From positions 434,001 to 498,000 of the forward strand of contig NZ_JANUGU010000002.1 of assembly GCF_024753145.1 (NCBI RefSeq): DNA of 64,000 nucleotides, written 5' to 3'. Positions 16,750-25,013 of this stretch are shown here, in pieces; positions within the stretch are counted from its first letter, which is position 1, and every line of letters starts with the position of its first letter. Under the pieces are notes generated by a model. The model searched no databases and was not told where the DNA came from. It saw only the letters and a program-made list of their open reading frames with translations. A program made the position numbers and the translations under genes. This DNA is from Massilia terrae. Lineage in GTDB: Bacteria; Pseudomonadota; Gammaproteobacteria; Burkholderiales; Burkholderiaceae_D.

Positions 16750-17127
16750 TCAATCCTCAGCCAAGTGCCCGCCCTCTCCTTCCCAATTCTCGACTTCGTA
16801 AGGCTCGTCGAAGCCCGGCGGCCGGTACGTGCCGCTCTTCATCACCGCATTGTCGATTTCCTGCGGCGTAAGCAAGACCGTCGTCTTGCATGTGGTAACG
16901 CCCGAGGCATTCACTTTGAGGGCAAGCGCAGCCGCGCTGGTATTGTCGGGAAGTTCGCCGATGACGATGACGTCCCTGTCGCCCAACACGAAATAGAACG
17001 CCTCGACCCGCCCGCCGAGCGACGCGAACAGCTCGTCAACCGCCTCGCGCCGGCGCGTACCGCCTTCCTTCATCAGGCCGTTGATACCCTTGCTGAGATA
17101 GCTTGCTTCCACCAGATATTTAGCCAT
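16750..17127 (-). CDS. GYD-domain protein
   Basis: 125 residues of the small GYD family (alpha/beta ferredoxin-like fold). The N-terminus YLVEASYLSKGINGLMKEGG and the central FYFVLGDRDVIVIGELPDN are typical of the family. No enzymatic function is established for it. It has no signal peptide and is probably cytoplasmic. It stands alone between the tRNA and the rhombotarget lipoprotein gene and is transcribed towards the tRNA. Confidence 0.75.
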   Translation of the reverse strand: MAKYLVEASYLSKGINGLMKEGGTRRREAVDELFASLGGRVEAFYFVLGDRDVIVIGELPDNTSAAALALKVNASGVTTCKTTVLLTPQEIDNAVMKSGTYRPPGFDEPYEVENWEGEGGHLAED

Positions 17128-17448
17128 GACAATTCCTCGTCTGGATACCTGCTATTGAAGCGTTTCCGGGCACACGGCGGGTTCGACTTTCGCGGCGCCA
17201 TATACGCACGCTTACCAAATCATGATAGTTCTTCCGAGGGCGGATTACTATCCTGCGCAGGTAAAAGGGCAGGCAAGGAGCCGGACCGGCGCCCTGGCGG
17301 TGCGCCGAGGAGGCCCAACAAATAGCATCGCCAAACGCTCCGCAAGGTATCGATTCCCGATACCTCACACCCAGCGCTTTGCGTTGCCACAAATGCATGA
17401 CACCATCCTCGCCTTCTCGGCCCGCTGCCGTTTTCCGACGAGGTTCCC
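17128..17448. other. Intergenic region without recognisable gene
   Basis: 321 bp between the divergent GYD and rhombotarget genes. It must hold both promoters. I see no RNA gene, REP-like copy or clear operator in it. Confidence 0.5.
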
Positions 17449-18279
17449 ATGCGATTGCTCCGCCCCCTGCTACTCTGCGCGCTCCTGGCCGTGCTGGCCG
17501 GCTGCGCGTCCATGTTCAGCCACCACGGCGCGCGCCAGACCGGCAGCATCGTCGACTACCTCTACCCGAACGCCAGCGACGCCCCGGCGATGCAACCGAT
17601 GGTGACGCAGTTGCGGCCGCCCGTCCGCGTCGGCATCGCATTCGTCCCCGACGCCGGCCATACCGACCTGCCGGAAGCCGAGAAGACGCGCCTGCTGGAG
17701 CGCGTGCGCGACGCGTTCTCGCAGTACCAGTACATCGGCCATATCGAAATCATCCCGAGCGGCTACCTGCGCCCGCGCGGCGGTTTCGACAACCTGGACA
17801 TGGTCGCGCGCATGTTCAACGTCGAGGTGATGGCGCTGGTCTCCTACGACCAGATCCGCTTCGACGATCCGAACCGCCTCGCGGTGCTGTACTGGACCAT
17901 CGTCGGCGCCTACCTGGTCAACGGCGACCAGTACGACGTGCAGACGCTGCTGGACGCCGCTGTGTTCGACGTGAAGAGCCGCAAGCTGCTGTTCCGCGCG
18001 CCCGGCACCAGCCAGGTGAAAGGAAGCGCGACGATGGCGAATTTCGGCGAACGCTCGCGCGCCGCGCAGCTCGATGGCTATCGCCTCGCGGTGGACCAGC
18101 TGATCCCGCGCCTGCAAAACGAGCTGGTCACCTTCAAGGAGCGGATCAAGTCCGATCCCGGCTACCAAGTCGTCAACAAGGATGGCTATCGCGGCGGCGG
18201 CGCATTCGGCTGGGCCGACGCGGCCATCGCCATCTGGTTGCTGATCATGGCCCGCTGGACCTTGCGCCGTGCAGGATAA
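17449..18279 (+). CDS. Rhombotarget lipoprotein (rhombosortase substrate)
   Basis: 276 residues. A lipoprotein signal ends at LAVLAGC (C19). The body is a globular domain of unknown function (motifs VRVGIAFVPDAG, LLERVRDAFSQYQYIG and AVLYWTIVGAYLVNGDQYDV). The C-terminus is a sorting tail: glycines (GYRGGGAFGW), a hydrophobic stretch (AIAIWLLIMA) and a basic end (RWTLRRAG). This is the pattern of GlyGly-type tails cut by rhombosortases. The next gene overlaps it by 11 bases and encodes such a protease, so this is a dedicated substrate-protease pair. What the lipoprotein does after processing is unknown. Confidence 0.85.
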   Translation: MRLLRPLLLCALLAVLAGCASMFSHHGARQTGSIVDYLYPNASDAPAMQPMVTQLRPPVRVGIAFVPDAGHTDLPEAEKTRLLERVRDAFSQYQYIGHIEIIPSGYLRPRGGFDNLDMVARMFNVEVMALVSYDQIRFDDPNRLAVLYWTIVGAYLVNGDQYDVQTLLDAAVFDVKSRKLLFRAPGTSQVKGSATMANFGERSRAAQLDGYRLAVDQLIPRLQNELVTFKERIKSDPGYQVVNKDGYRGGGAFGWADAAIAIWLLIMARWTLRRAG

Positions 18280-18841
18280 GCGCGCCCCGGTAAGCCTGCT
18301 GCTGGCATTCGCCTGCATCGCGCTGGCGTTCGCCCCCGAGACCGCGCAGCGCCTGCTGGCGTACGACCGTAGCGCGATTCTCGCGGGCGAAGCGTGGCGC
18401 CTGTGGACCGGCCACCTGGTCCACTTCTCGCACATGCACGCGCTGGTCGACGGCATCGTGCTGTACGCGATGGCGAGCCTGGCGGAGCGGGAGTTCGGCA
18501 GCCGCTCGCTGGCGTGCGCACTGGCGCTGGCGGCACTCGTCATCTCGCTGGTGCTGCTGGCGTTCGTGCCCTCGCTGTTCGAGTACCGGGGCGCTTCCGC
18601 CCTCGCGGTGCTGGTAGCCGTGATGGCGGTGACCTCGGTGTGGAACGATGAACGCAGCCACGCTTTCGTCATGCTGATCGCGGCCGCCTACGTGCTCAAG
18701 ACCCTGGTCGATGCGCTGTCGGCGGCGCCGTCCAGCAGCATCCTGCCCGACGGCGTCGACGTCGCGTGGCAGGCCCACGTGTGCGGGGCGATCGCGGGCG
18801 CGCTGGCGGTGCTCTTCCTCGGCAGGAAACGCGCGCTGTGA
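18269..18841 (+). CDS. Rhombosortase (rhomboid-family intramembrane serine protease)
   Basis: 190 residues with about five or six membrane segments. GEAWRLWTGHLVHFSHMHAL (40-59) is the conserved early motif of rhombosortases. The nucleophile is S110 in EYRGASAL and the catalytic histidine is H170 in VAWQAHVCGAIAGA. It should cut the C-terminal GlyGly-type tail of the lipoprotein encoded just upstream, in or at the inner membrane. The sequence around the serine is GAS, where rhomboids usually have GxSG, which fits the divergent rhombosortase branch. Confidence 0.85.
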   Translation: MQDKRAPVSLLLAFACIALAFAPETAQRLLAYDRSAILAGEAWRLWTGHLVHFSHMHALVDGIVLYAMASLAEREFGSRSLACALALAALVISLVLLAFVPSLFEYRGASALAVLVAVMAVTSVWNDERSHAFVMLIAAAYVLKTLVDALSAAPSSSILPDGVDVAWQAHVCGAIAGALAVLFLGRKRAL

Positions 18842-18853
18842 GAAAATGCATGC

Positions 18854-19465
18854 TTGCCTTCGCCGTCCCAAGCCATGCCGCAAACAATCGCTGCTCCCGT
18901 CGACCACGAACTGATCATCAAGAAGAGCCGCTTCATCGCGTGTGTGCAGCCGATGGCGGACCGCGCGCAGGCGCAGGCGGTGGTGGCCGGGCTGCGCGCC
19001 GGGCATCCCGGCGCCGCCCACGTGTGCTGGGCGCTGCTGGCCGGCGGCCAGTCGGCGGCGGTCGACGATGGCGAGCCAAGCGGCACCGCCGGCCGGCCGA
19101 TGCTCGATGTGCTGCGCCACCAGGACCTGGAAGGCGTGCTGGCGACGGTGGTGCGCTACTTCGGCGGCGTGAAGCTGGGCGCCGGCGGCCTGGTGCGCGC
19201 TTACACGGACAGCGTCGCACAAGCTTTGCTCAAAGCCGAGAAGGTCGAGATTATCCGCCTGCGCACCCTGCGCTGCGCGGTGCCGTATGCGATGGAGGGC
19301 ATGGTGCGCCGCGAGCTCGAAGCCGCCGGCGCCACGCTGCTCGGCGTGGCGCACGGCGATGACGTGGCGTTCGAATTCGCGCTGGCGGAAAGCGCAGCCA
19401 GTGCCTTCGCCGCACGCCTGGGCGAGGCCGGCCACGGCCGGCTGCGGTGGTTGGATCAGGATTGA
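18854..19465 (+). CDS. YigZ/IMPACT family protein
   Basis: 203 residues, or 196 if translation begins at the second ATG (18875, MPQTIAAPVDHEL). The N-terminal UPF0029 domain shows KKSRFIACVQPM, HVCWALLAGG, DDGEPSGTAGRPMLDVL and VVRYFGGVKLGAGGLVRAY, which are diagnostic. A C-terminal ferredoxin-like domain follows. The bacterial protein is structurally known, but its role is not settled; the eukaryotic homologue IMPACT acts on translational control. It lies 12 bases after the rhombosortase gene and may be co-transcribed. Confidence 0.88.
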   Translation: MPSPSQAMPQTIAAPVDHELIIKKSRFIACVQPMADRAQAQAVVAGLRAGHPGAAHVCWALLAGGQSAAVDDGEPSGTAGRPMLDVLRHQDLEGVLATVVRYFGGVKLGAGGLVRAYTDSVAQALLKAEKVEIIRLRTLRCAVPYAMEGMVRRELEAAGATLLGVAHGDDVAFEFALAESAASAFAARLGEAGHGRLRWLDQD

Positions 19466-19526
19466 TGAGAAGGCACGAGGTGATGCTACACTCGACGGTA
19501 TCCACAACAGACCACGGAGCCGCGCC

Positions 19527-20015
19527 ATGCCCGAAGCCCCAAGCTACCCACACCTGGTTCGCGCCGACCAGGTAAAGGCCGCCGAAGGCCAGTTCTCGCA
19601 TCCGTGGAATCCGAAATCGCTGCTGGTCGGCAGTCACCTGAGCAAGCTGGGCGGCTTGGCGCGCACCGGCGTGAGCCTCGCTCGCATTCCGGCCGGGCAC
19701 GAATCGTTCACCTACCATTCGCACCAATGCGAAGAGGAGTGGGTGTACATCCTGTCGGGCCGCGCCGTGGCGGAGATCGACGACAAGGAATACGAAGTGG
19801 GCGCTGGCGATTTCATCGCCTTCCCCACCCCGTCTGTCGCACACCACCTGCGCAATCCGTTCAGCGAAGACCTGGTGTACCTGATGGGCGGCGAGAATCG
19901 CGATACCGACATCGCCGACTTCCCACGCCACGGCAAGCGCATGGTCAAAACGCCGGCCGGCGTGACGATCTACGACCTCGCCAACGGCAAGCCGTTCGGG
20001 CCGCTGGAGGACTGA
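19527..20015 (+). CDS. Cupin-domain protein
   Basis: 162-residue single-domain cupin. The first metal motif is H-S-H-(x)4-E (YHSHQCEEEWVYILSGRA) and the second is PTPSVAHHLRNPF. The C-terminal TIYDLANGKPFGPLED is shared by a proteobacterial cupin group annotated only as auxin-binding-like or cupin_2. I chose the ATG at 19527 with CGGAG before it. No substrate can be named. Its 3' end overlaps the convergent hydrolase gene by 46 bases. Confidence 0.8.
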   Translation: MPEAPSYPHLVRADQVKAAEGQFSHPWNPKSLLVGSHLSKLGGLARTGVSLARIPAGHESFTYHSHQCEEEWVYILSGRAVAEIDDKEYEVGAGDFIAFPTPSVAHHLRNPFSEDLVYLMGGENRDTDIADFPRHGKRMVKTPAGVTIYDLANGKPFGPLED

Positions 20016-20575
20016 CCAAGAGCGGCGATGATGGCAGCTGCTGTCATGACGGTCGCGAATTCACCGTGCAGGCTCGCCAGCGCGGTATCGTGCATCTGCT
20101 GCGCCGTGTAATGCCGTCCGTCCGGACCGACGCGCTCGAAGGTGGCGGTGGCATCGGACACGATATAGGTGTCGAACCCGAAATTACCGGCCATGCGCGC
20201 GGTCGTCGACACGCAGTGATCGGTCGTGATACCGCAGGTGACCAGGGCCGTGATCCCTGCCGCGTGCAGGCGCTGTTCGAGATCGGTGCCGATGAAGGAA
20301 CTGTTCACGTTCTTGTAGATGACCGGCTCGCCCGGCAGCGGCTCCGCCTGCGGTTTCACCCGAAACCCCGGCACATCCGGATGGAACAGGCTGCCGGCGC
20401 GCTGCGAACGGTGCTGCACGTGGTACAGCGGCTGCCTGGCGCGCCGCCATGCGGACAGCAGCATGGCGATGTTGTCCTCGGCCTGCTGGTTGTTGCGCGC
20501 GCCCCAGCTGGGGTCCTCGAAGGCCTGCTGCACATCGATCACGATCAGCGCGGCGCCTGCGGGTAACTGCTTCAT
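19970..20575 (-). CDS. Isochorismatase-like cysteine hydrolase
   Basis: 201 residues. The catalytic triad of the family is visible as D14 (IVIDVQQAF), K88 (PVIYKNVNSSF) and C121 (GITTDHCVSTTARM). The start was chosen at the ATG preceded by GGAGA. Such enzymes hydrolyse amides, ureido compounds or the vinyl ether of isochorismate; the TTDHCVSTTAR loop is common in the nicotinamidase-like and unassigned groups, so no substrate is claimed. A LysR gene is divergent 115 bp away and may control it. Confidence 0.85.
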   Translation of the reverse strand: MKQLPAGAALIVIDVQQAFEDPSWGARNNQQAEDNIAMLLSAWRRARQPLYHVQHRSQRAGSLFHPDVPGFRVKPQAEPLPGEPVIYKNVNSSFIGTDLEQRLHAAGITALVTCGITTDHCVSTTARMAGNFGFDTYIVSDATATFERVGPDGRHYTAQQMHDTALASLHGEFATVMTAAAIIAALGQSSSGPNGLPLARS

Positions 20576-20690
20576 CTGCTTCTCCAGTGGGTAGTGAATC
20601 GATGCCGCCATCTTCCGATCCCGGGGCCTGCAGCCCCAACCGAAATGGGGAATAATTGGCGGCTCATACATGAAGGATTTCGATGGCCGA

Positions 20691-21599
20691 ATGAAGCTCA
20701 GCCAACTCAAGATGCTGCTCGCGGTCGCGGACGCCGGCAGCTTCAGTGCGGCCGCCCAGCAGCTCGACTGCACGCAATCGCGCATCAGCCACGGCATCGG
20801 TGAATTGGAACGCACGCTCGGCACGCGCCTGCTGGCGCGGACGCGCGACGGCTCGACGCCGACCGATGCCGGCCGCCGCGTCCTGGAGAAAGCGCGCCAG
20901 ATGGTACGCCTTGAGGCGAGCCTGCTCGACGCCGTGCGCGAAGGGCATGAGCTCGCCGGGCGGGTTCGCATCGCTTGCTTTCGCAGCGTGGGCACGCACC
21001 TGCTGCCACACACGCTGGAAGCGCTCGCGCACGAATATCCCGGCATCCGCGTCGACATCGACGACGGCTGCGACGAGCGCGGCGATGTCACCCAGGCGGT
21101 CCTGCAAGGGCGCGCGCACATCGGCATCGCCCAACTGCCGGTGGAACCGGAGCTGGTGCGGCGCAGCTACCTGCACGACAGCTATGTGATGGTGCTGCCG
21201 GCCTCGCTGAAGCTGGCCGGATCGGCCGGCTGGCCGGACACGCGCAAGCTCCCCTTCCTGCAGCTGGCCTGCTCGGGCGCGCAGGCGGTGCTCGAACGCT
21301 GCCGCGCCGCCGGCTTCGCTGCGCAACCCGACCGGCTGCTTGCCAACGAGACCAGCATCGCCGCCCTGGTCGGGCGTGGCATGGGTTACTCGATCCTGCC
21401 CGAGCTGTCGGTGTTCCCCAAGGCTGACGACGTTCAGGTGCTGGCGCTGCCGATTCCCGCGAGGCGCGAGTTCGCCATCACCGGCCTGGCCGAAACGATG
21501 CGCGCCCCCGCCGTCAAGGCCGTGGTGCGCTTTTTGCGCGACAAGCGTATCGTCGCGAGAACCCGGGCTTTTCAGCGCGGGATCGTCGACTGGGGATAG
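20691..21599 (+). CDS. LysR-family transcriptional regulator
   Basis: 302 residues from the ATG at 20691 (MKLSQLKMLLAVADAGSF); an in-frame ATG seven codons upstream is also possible. The winged helix (residues 1-60) contains FSAAAQQLDCTQSRISHGIG and LGTRLLARTRDGSTPTDAG. A substrate-binding domain follows. It is divergent from the isochorismatase-like hydrolase, the usual arrangement of a LysR regulator with its target. The effector is unknown. Confidence 0.88.
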   Translation: MKLSQLKMLLAVADAGSFSAAAQQLDCTQSRISHGIGELERTLGTRLLARTRDGSTPTDAGRRVLEKARQMVRLEASLLDAVREGHELAGRVRIACFRSVGTHLLPHTLEALAHEYPGIRVDIDDGCDERGDVTQAVLQGRAHIGIAQLPVEPELVRRSYLHDSYVMVLPASLKLAGSAGWPDTRKLPFLQLACSGAQAVLERCRAAGFAAQPDRLLANETSIAALVGRGMGYSILPELSVFPKADDVQVLALPIPARREFAITGLAETMRAPAVKAVVRFLRDKRIVARTRAFQRGIVDWG

Positions 21600-21614
21600 C
21601 CTCGGAACGACGCG

Positions 21615-22394
21615 CTAGGCTTTGCTGTCGCCACCCTCGCTGCGCACGAACGACTGCAGCATCTCCAGCGGCAGCGGGAACACGATGGTTGCGGTCTTGT
21701 CGCTCGCGATGGCGGATAGCGTCTGCAGGTAGCGCAGCTGCATCGCCCCGCCCTGCCGCGCCAGCACCTGCGCCGCCTGCATCAGCTTTTCCGACGCCTG
21801 CAGTTCGCCTTCAGCATGGATCACCTTGGCGCGCCGCTCGCGCTCGGCCTCGGCCTGGCGCGCGATGGCGCGCACCATCGATTCGTCCAGGTCGACATGC
21901 TTGATCTCGACATTGGCGACCTTGATGCCCCAGGCGTCGGTCTGCGCGTCCAGCACGTGCTGGATATCGATGTTCAGCCGTTCGCGCTCGGCCAGCATTT
22001 CGTCCAGTTCGTGCTTGCCCAGCACCGAGCGCAGCGTGGTCTGCGCCAGCTGGCTGGTGGCTTCGAAGAAGTTCGCGACCTGGATGATGGCCTTGGCCGG
22101 ATCGATCACGCGGAAGTACAGCACCGCGCTCACGCGCACGGACACGTTGTCGCGCGAGATGACGTCCTGCTTGGGCACGTCGTGCACGATGGTGCGCAGG
22201 TCGACCCGCACCATCTGCTGCAGCACCGGGATCAGGATGAACAGCCCGGGCCCCTTCACGGCCCAGAAGCGGCCGAGCTGGAACACGACGCCGCGCTCAT
22301 ACTCGCGCAGGATGCGCACCGACGACGCCAGCAGCACCGCCAGGATGATCACCAAAAAGCCGAATGAAAAGCCGAACTGGAACAGCATGGTCAT
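21615..22394 (-). CDS. Slipin (SPFH/stomatin-like membrane protein)
   Basis: 259 residues with one N-terminal membrane segment (FGFLVIILAVLLAS) followed by an SPFH domain containing REYERGVVFQLGRFWAVKGPG and IVHDVPKQDVISRDNV. A coiled-coil-rich C-terminus follows (ARQAEAERERRAKVIHAEGE). Slipins form oligomers in membrane microdomains and are partners of NfeD-type proteases; archaeal NfeD cleaves the slipin tail. The gene overlaps nfeD by 4 bases, as expected for the pair. Confidence 0.92.
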   Translation of the reverse strand: MTMLFQFGFSFGFLVIILAVLLASSVRILREYERGVVFQLGRFWAVKGPGLFILIPVLQQMVRVDLRTIVHDVPKQDVISRDNVSVRVSAVLYFRVIDPAKAIIQVANFFEATSQLAQTTLRSVLGKHELDEMLAERERLNIDIQHVLDAQTDAWGIKVANVEIKHVDLDESMVRAIARQAEAERERRAKVIHAEGELQASEKLMQAAQVLARQGGAMQLRYLQTLSAIASDKTATIVFPLPLEMLQSFVRSEGGDSKA

Positions 22395-23746
22395 GCTCCT
22401 TGTGCAGGGTTGTCTTCCGGTGCGACCTCCAGCACCGCTCCGCGCCGGGCCAGCACGCGAATGCGCTGTGAACGCAGGAGCGGCGTGGCCGTGGTCACGC
22501 GCCAGGTCTCGCCGCCAATGTTGGCCCAGCCATCGCGGGCGGCGTCGTCGAGCATCTCGCCGGTGCTGCCGACCAGCGCTTCGGCCCCGGTGACAGGCTT
22601 CCTGCGGCGCGAACGCAGGGCGACGCTGACGGTGCCGAACACCAGCAGCGCGGCCAGCACGCCGACTGTCGCCACCACCGCCAGCGGGATACCGAAGCCG
22701 GGCGCGCCGGTATCGAACAGCAGCAGCGCGCCGATGACGAAGGCGATCACGCCGCCCACGCCGATGGCGCCGAAGGTGGGCAGGAAGGCTTCCGCGACCA
22801 TGAACGCGATCCCGAGCATGATCAGCGCCAGCCCCGAGTAGTTCACCGGCAGCAGCTGCAGGCCGTAGAGCCCGAGCAGCAGGCAGATGGTGCCGGTGAC
22901 GCCGGGCGCGATCGCGCCGGGGCTCATGAATTCGAAGATCAGGCCATAGACCCCGACCGTCACCAGGATCAGCGCGAGGCTGGGGGTGGTGATCGCGGCC
23001 AGCAGCCGGGTGCGCCAGTTGGGCGGCTCGTTCTCGACCGGAGCGCCGGCGGTGTGCAGCACCCGCGCCTGGCCGGACACGGCGACGCTGCGGCCGTCGA
23101 GCAGCGCCAGCAGCCGTGGCAGGTCGGGCGCCACGTAATCGACCACGTGTTCCTTCAGCGCCTCGTCCGCCGACAGGCTCACCGCCTCGCGCACGGCGCG
23201 TTCAGCCCAGTCGGCATTGCGGCCGCGTAGCTGGGCCAGGCCGCGGATGTAGGCGGCGGCGTCGTTCATCTGCTTGTGCTCCATCGCGGACGGCGTGGCC
23301 TGCTTGTCGGCGACGCCGCCCGGGCCGACCGCCACCGGCGTCGCCGCACCCAGGTTGGTGCCGGGGGCCATGGCCGCGATGTGGCAGGCGTAGAGGATGT
23401 AGGTGCCGGCGCTGGCCGCGCGCGCGCCGCTCGGCGCGACGTAGCAGGCGACCGGCATCGGCGCGGTGAGAATGGCGCGGATGATGGCGCGCATGGAGGT
23501 GTCCAGGCCGCCGGGGGTGTCGATTTCGATCACGACCAGTTGGGCGCCGGCGCGCGCGGCATTGGAGATGCCAGTCGCAAGATAGCTGGCGTTGGCGGGA
23601 CCGATGGCGCCGTCCACGGTGAGCGTGACGACCGGCGCGGGATGTATGGCCGGCGCTGGCGCGGCGGGCGCGAGCACACACAGGCATGCCGCAGCGAGCG
23701 CGGCAAGCAGTGTCAACGCCAGTCTGGACGAAGCCGATCGGATCAT
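22391..23746 (-). CDS. NfeD-family membrane serine protease
   Basis: 451 residues. A signal peptide is followed by a ClpP-like protease domain with the nucleophile in GARAASAGTYI (S112) and the lysine in AMEHKQMNDAAAYIR (K158), then four or five membrane segments and a C-terminal OB-fold (GSTGEMLDDAARDGWANIGG). I chose the ATG at 23746 because GGAGAGG precedes it. This is the long NfeD1b form that pairs with slipin; both are translated from one transcript. It probably handles membrane protein quality control, by analogy. Confidence 0.9.
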   Translation of the reverse strand: MIRSASSRLALTLLAALAAACLCVLAPAAPAPAIHPAPVVTLTVDGAIGPANASYLATGISNAARAGAQLVVIEIDTPGGLDTSMRAIIRAILTAPMPVACYVAPSGARAASAGTYILYACHIAAMAPGTNLGAATPVAVGPGGVADKQATPSAMEHKQMNDAAAYIRGLAQLRGRNADWAERAVREAVSLSADEALKEHVVDYVAPDLPRLLALLDGRSVAVSGQARVLHTAGAPVENEPPNWRTRLLAAITTPSLALILVTVGVYGLIFEFMSPGAIAPGVTGTICLLLGLYGLQLLPVNYSGLALIMLGIAFMVAEAFLPTFGAIGVGGVIAFVIGALLLFDTGAPGFGIPLAVVATVGVLAALLVFGTVSVALRSRRRKPVTGAEALVGSTGEMLDDAARDGWANIGGETWRVTTATPLLRSQRIRVLARRGAVLEVAPEDNPAQGA

Positions 23747-23841
23747 TCGCCCTCTCCACAATGGGATGGACGCCCCAACGCGGAGGCGTCACCATGCAGA
23801 TTAGGACAAGGCTGTCGAATTGGCAAAGGATATGTTTGAAG

Positions 23842-23992
23842 ACCGTCGTTTCCAGCACTGCTGGAAACGACTTCCCGGCACTGCCGGAAACGACTCCCGG
23901 CGCAGGCCGGGCCCCATAGGGCGCGTGCCAGGAGGCTCAGCATGGGGGATCAATGCCGGGGGCATTGATCCGCCTGCGCCGGGGCGACCGTG
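23842..23992. repeat. Composite REP-like element
   Basis: A REP-type start (CCGTCGTTTCC) opens a hairpin CGTTTCCAGCA/TGCTGGAAACG (23847-23869). Further on a second hairpin GATCAATGCC/GGCATTGATC (23948-23970) is followed by CGCCTGCGCCGGGGCGACCG. The second half recurs at 29175-29225. No gene is seen in this stretch upstream of nfeD. Confidence 0.7.
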
Positions 23993-24021
23993 GATCTTCT
24001 TTGAAGGGAAACCTGACGCCG

Positions 24022-24861
24022 TCAGGCCAGCGACGGCCCGTCCATCGACTGGTAGACTTCAGCCGCCTCTTCCTGGATCTCGCGCAGGGTTTCTTCGTCG
24101 AGCACGAAGTCGAGCGCGCTGTCGGCGTGCGCCGGCGGCGGTGGCATCGGCGTGCCGAGCGGGGACGGCACCGGCGAATACTGGTTCGCCAGCAGCAGGG
24201 TGTCGGTGAGGCTGTCAGGCGGCATGTTCAGCCAGGCGCCGCGCACCTGGACGATGGCTTCGGCCACCGGCTCCGGCACCGCCAGCTTGCGCAGCACCTC
24301 GCGGCTGACCACGTCCTCGCACAGCTCGGCCCATTTCTCGGGATCGTCATCCAGCAGGCCAGGGAATTCGTCGGCGCGCGACAGCAGGTAGAAGCCGCCG
24401 ACTTCATGCACGATGCCGGAGAACAGCGCGGTATCGGGATTGACGAAGGTGACGCGGCGCGCGAATGCCTCGGCCAGCGCGGCCACGTGGGCGGTGTGCT
24501 CCCACAGCTGCTCGACCTTGGCGCGCAGGCGCGGATCGACGATGCGGCTGCCGAACTGGCGCACCACCAGGCTGGCGACCAGCGCCTGCAGGCGGCGGTA
24601 GCCGATGCGCGACACTGCAGCACGAACGTTCGTAATGGCCGGGCCGCCGCCGCGGTTATAGGCAGCGGTATTGGCCAGCGCCACGGTGCGGGCGGCAAGT
24701 TGCGGTTCGCCCAGCACCAGCCGGATCGCATCTTCGAGATGGCAATCAGGGTCCTCCAGCGCCAGTTGCAGGCGCAGGACAGCGTTCACGCTGGTCGGGA
24801 AGATGATATCGCCGCGGGCGGCCTGGGCGGCGATATATCCAAAAGCTTCTATTCTGTTCAC
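24022..24861 (-). CDS. HDOD-domain signalling protein
   Basis: The HDOD domain spans most of the protein (TSVNAVLRLQLALEDPDCHL, NTAAYNRGGGPAITNVRAAV and LFSGIVHEVGGFYLL). HDOD proteins resemble HD phosphohydrolases without the full metal site and act in signalling. I start at GTG 24861 because homology begins there with NRIEAFGYIAAQAARG, giving 279 residues; a longer reading to ATG 24963 adds 34 unlikely residues. TATAAT at 24871-24876 is so close that the mRNA may be leaderless. The C-terminal tail is acidic and proline-rich. Confidence 0.8.
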   Translation of the reverse strand: MNRIEAFGYIAAQAARGDIIFPTSVNAVLRLQLALEDPDCHLEDAIRLVLGEPQLAARTVALANTAAYNRGGGPAITNVRAAVSRIGYRRLQALVASLVVRQFGSRIVDPRLRAKVEQLWEHTAHVAALAEAFARRVTFVNPDTALFSGIVHEVGGFYLLSRADEFPGLLDDDPEKWAELCEDVVSREVLRKLAVPEPVAEAIVQVRGAWLNMPPDSLTDTLLLANQYSPVPSPLGTPMPPPPAHADSALDFVLDEETLREIQEEAAEVYQSMDGPSLA

Positions 24862-25013
24862 GTGGCAAATTATACGGTGCCAGCGAACGCTTGAGCTAAC
24901 CGGCGCGGCGCGAAGTCGCGCTGCGACGCAAAAAAAATCGGAACCGTGGGCGCTGCACGACAATATGTGTCACGCGGTGACATACTCGCGCGACCGCGCC
25001 GGCCGCGCGCCGC

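Noticed and set aside
20015..20575. Plus-strand frames after the cupin gene
   Set aside because: The minus strand carries the complete isochorismatase-like triad (D14, K88, C121).
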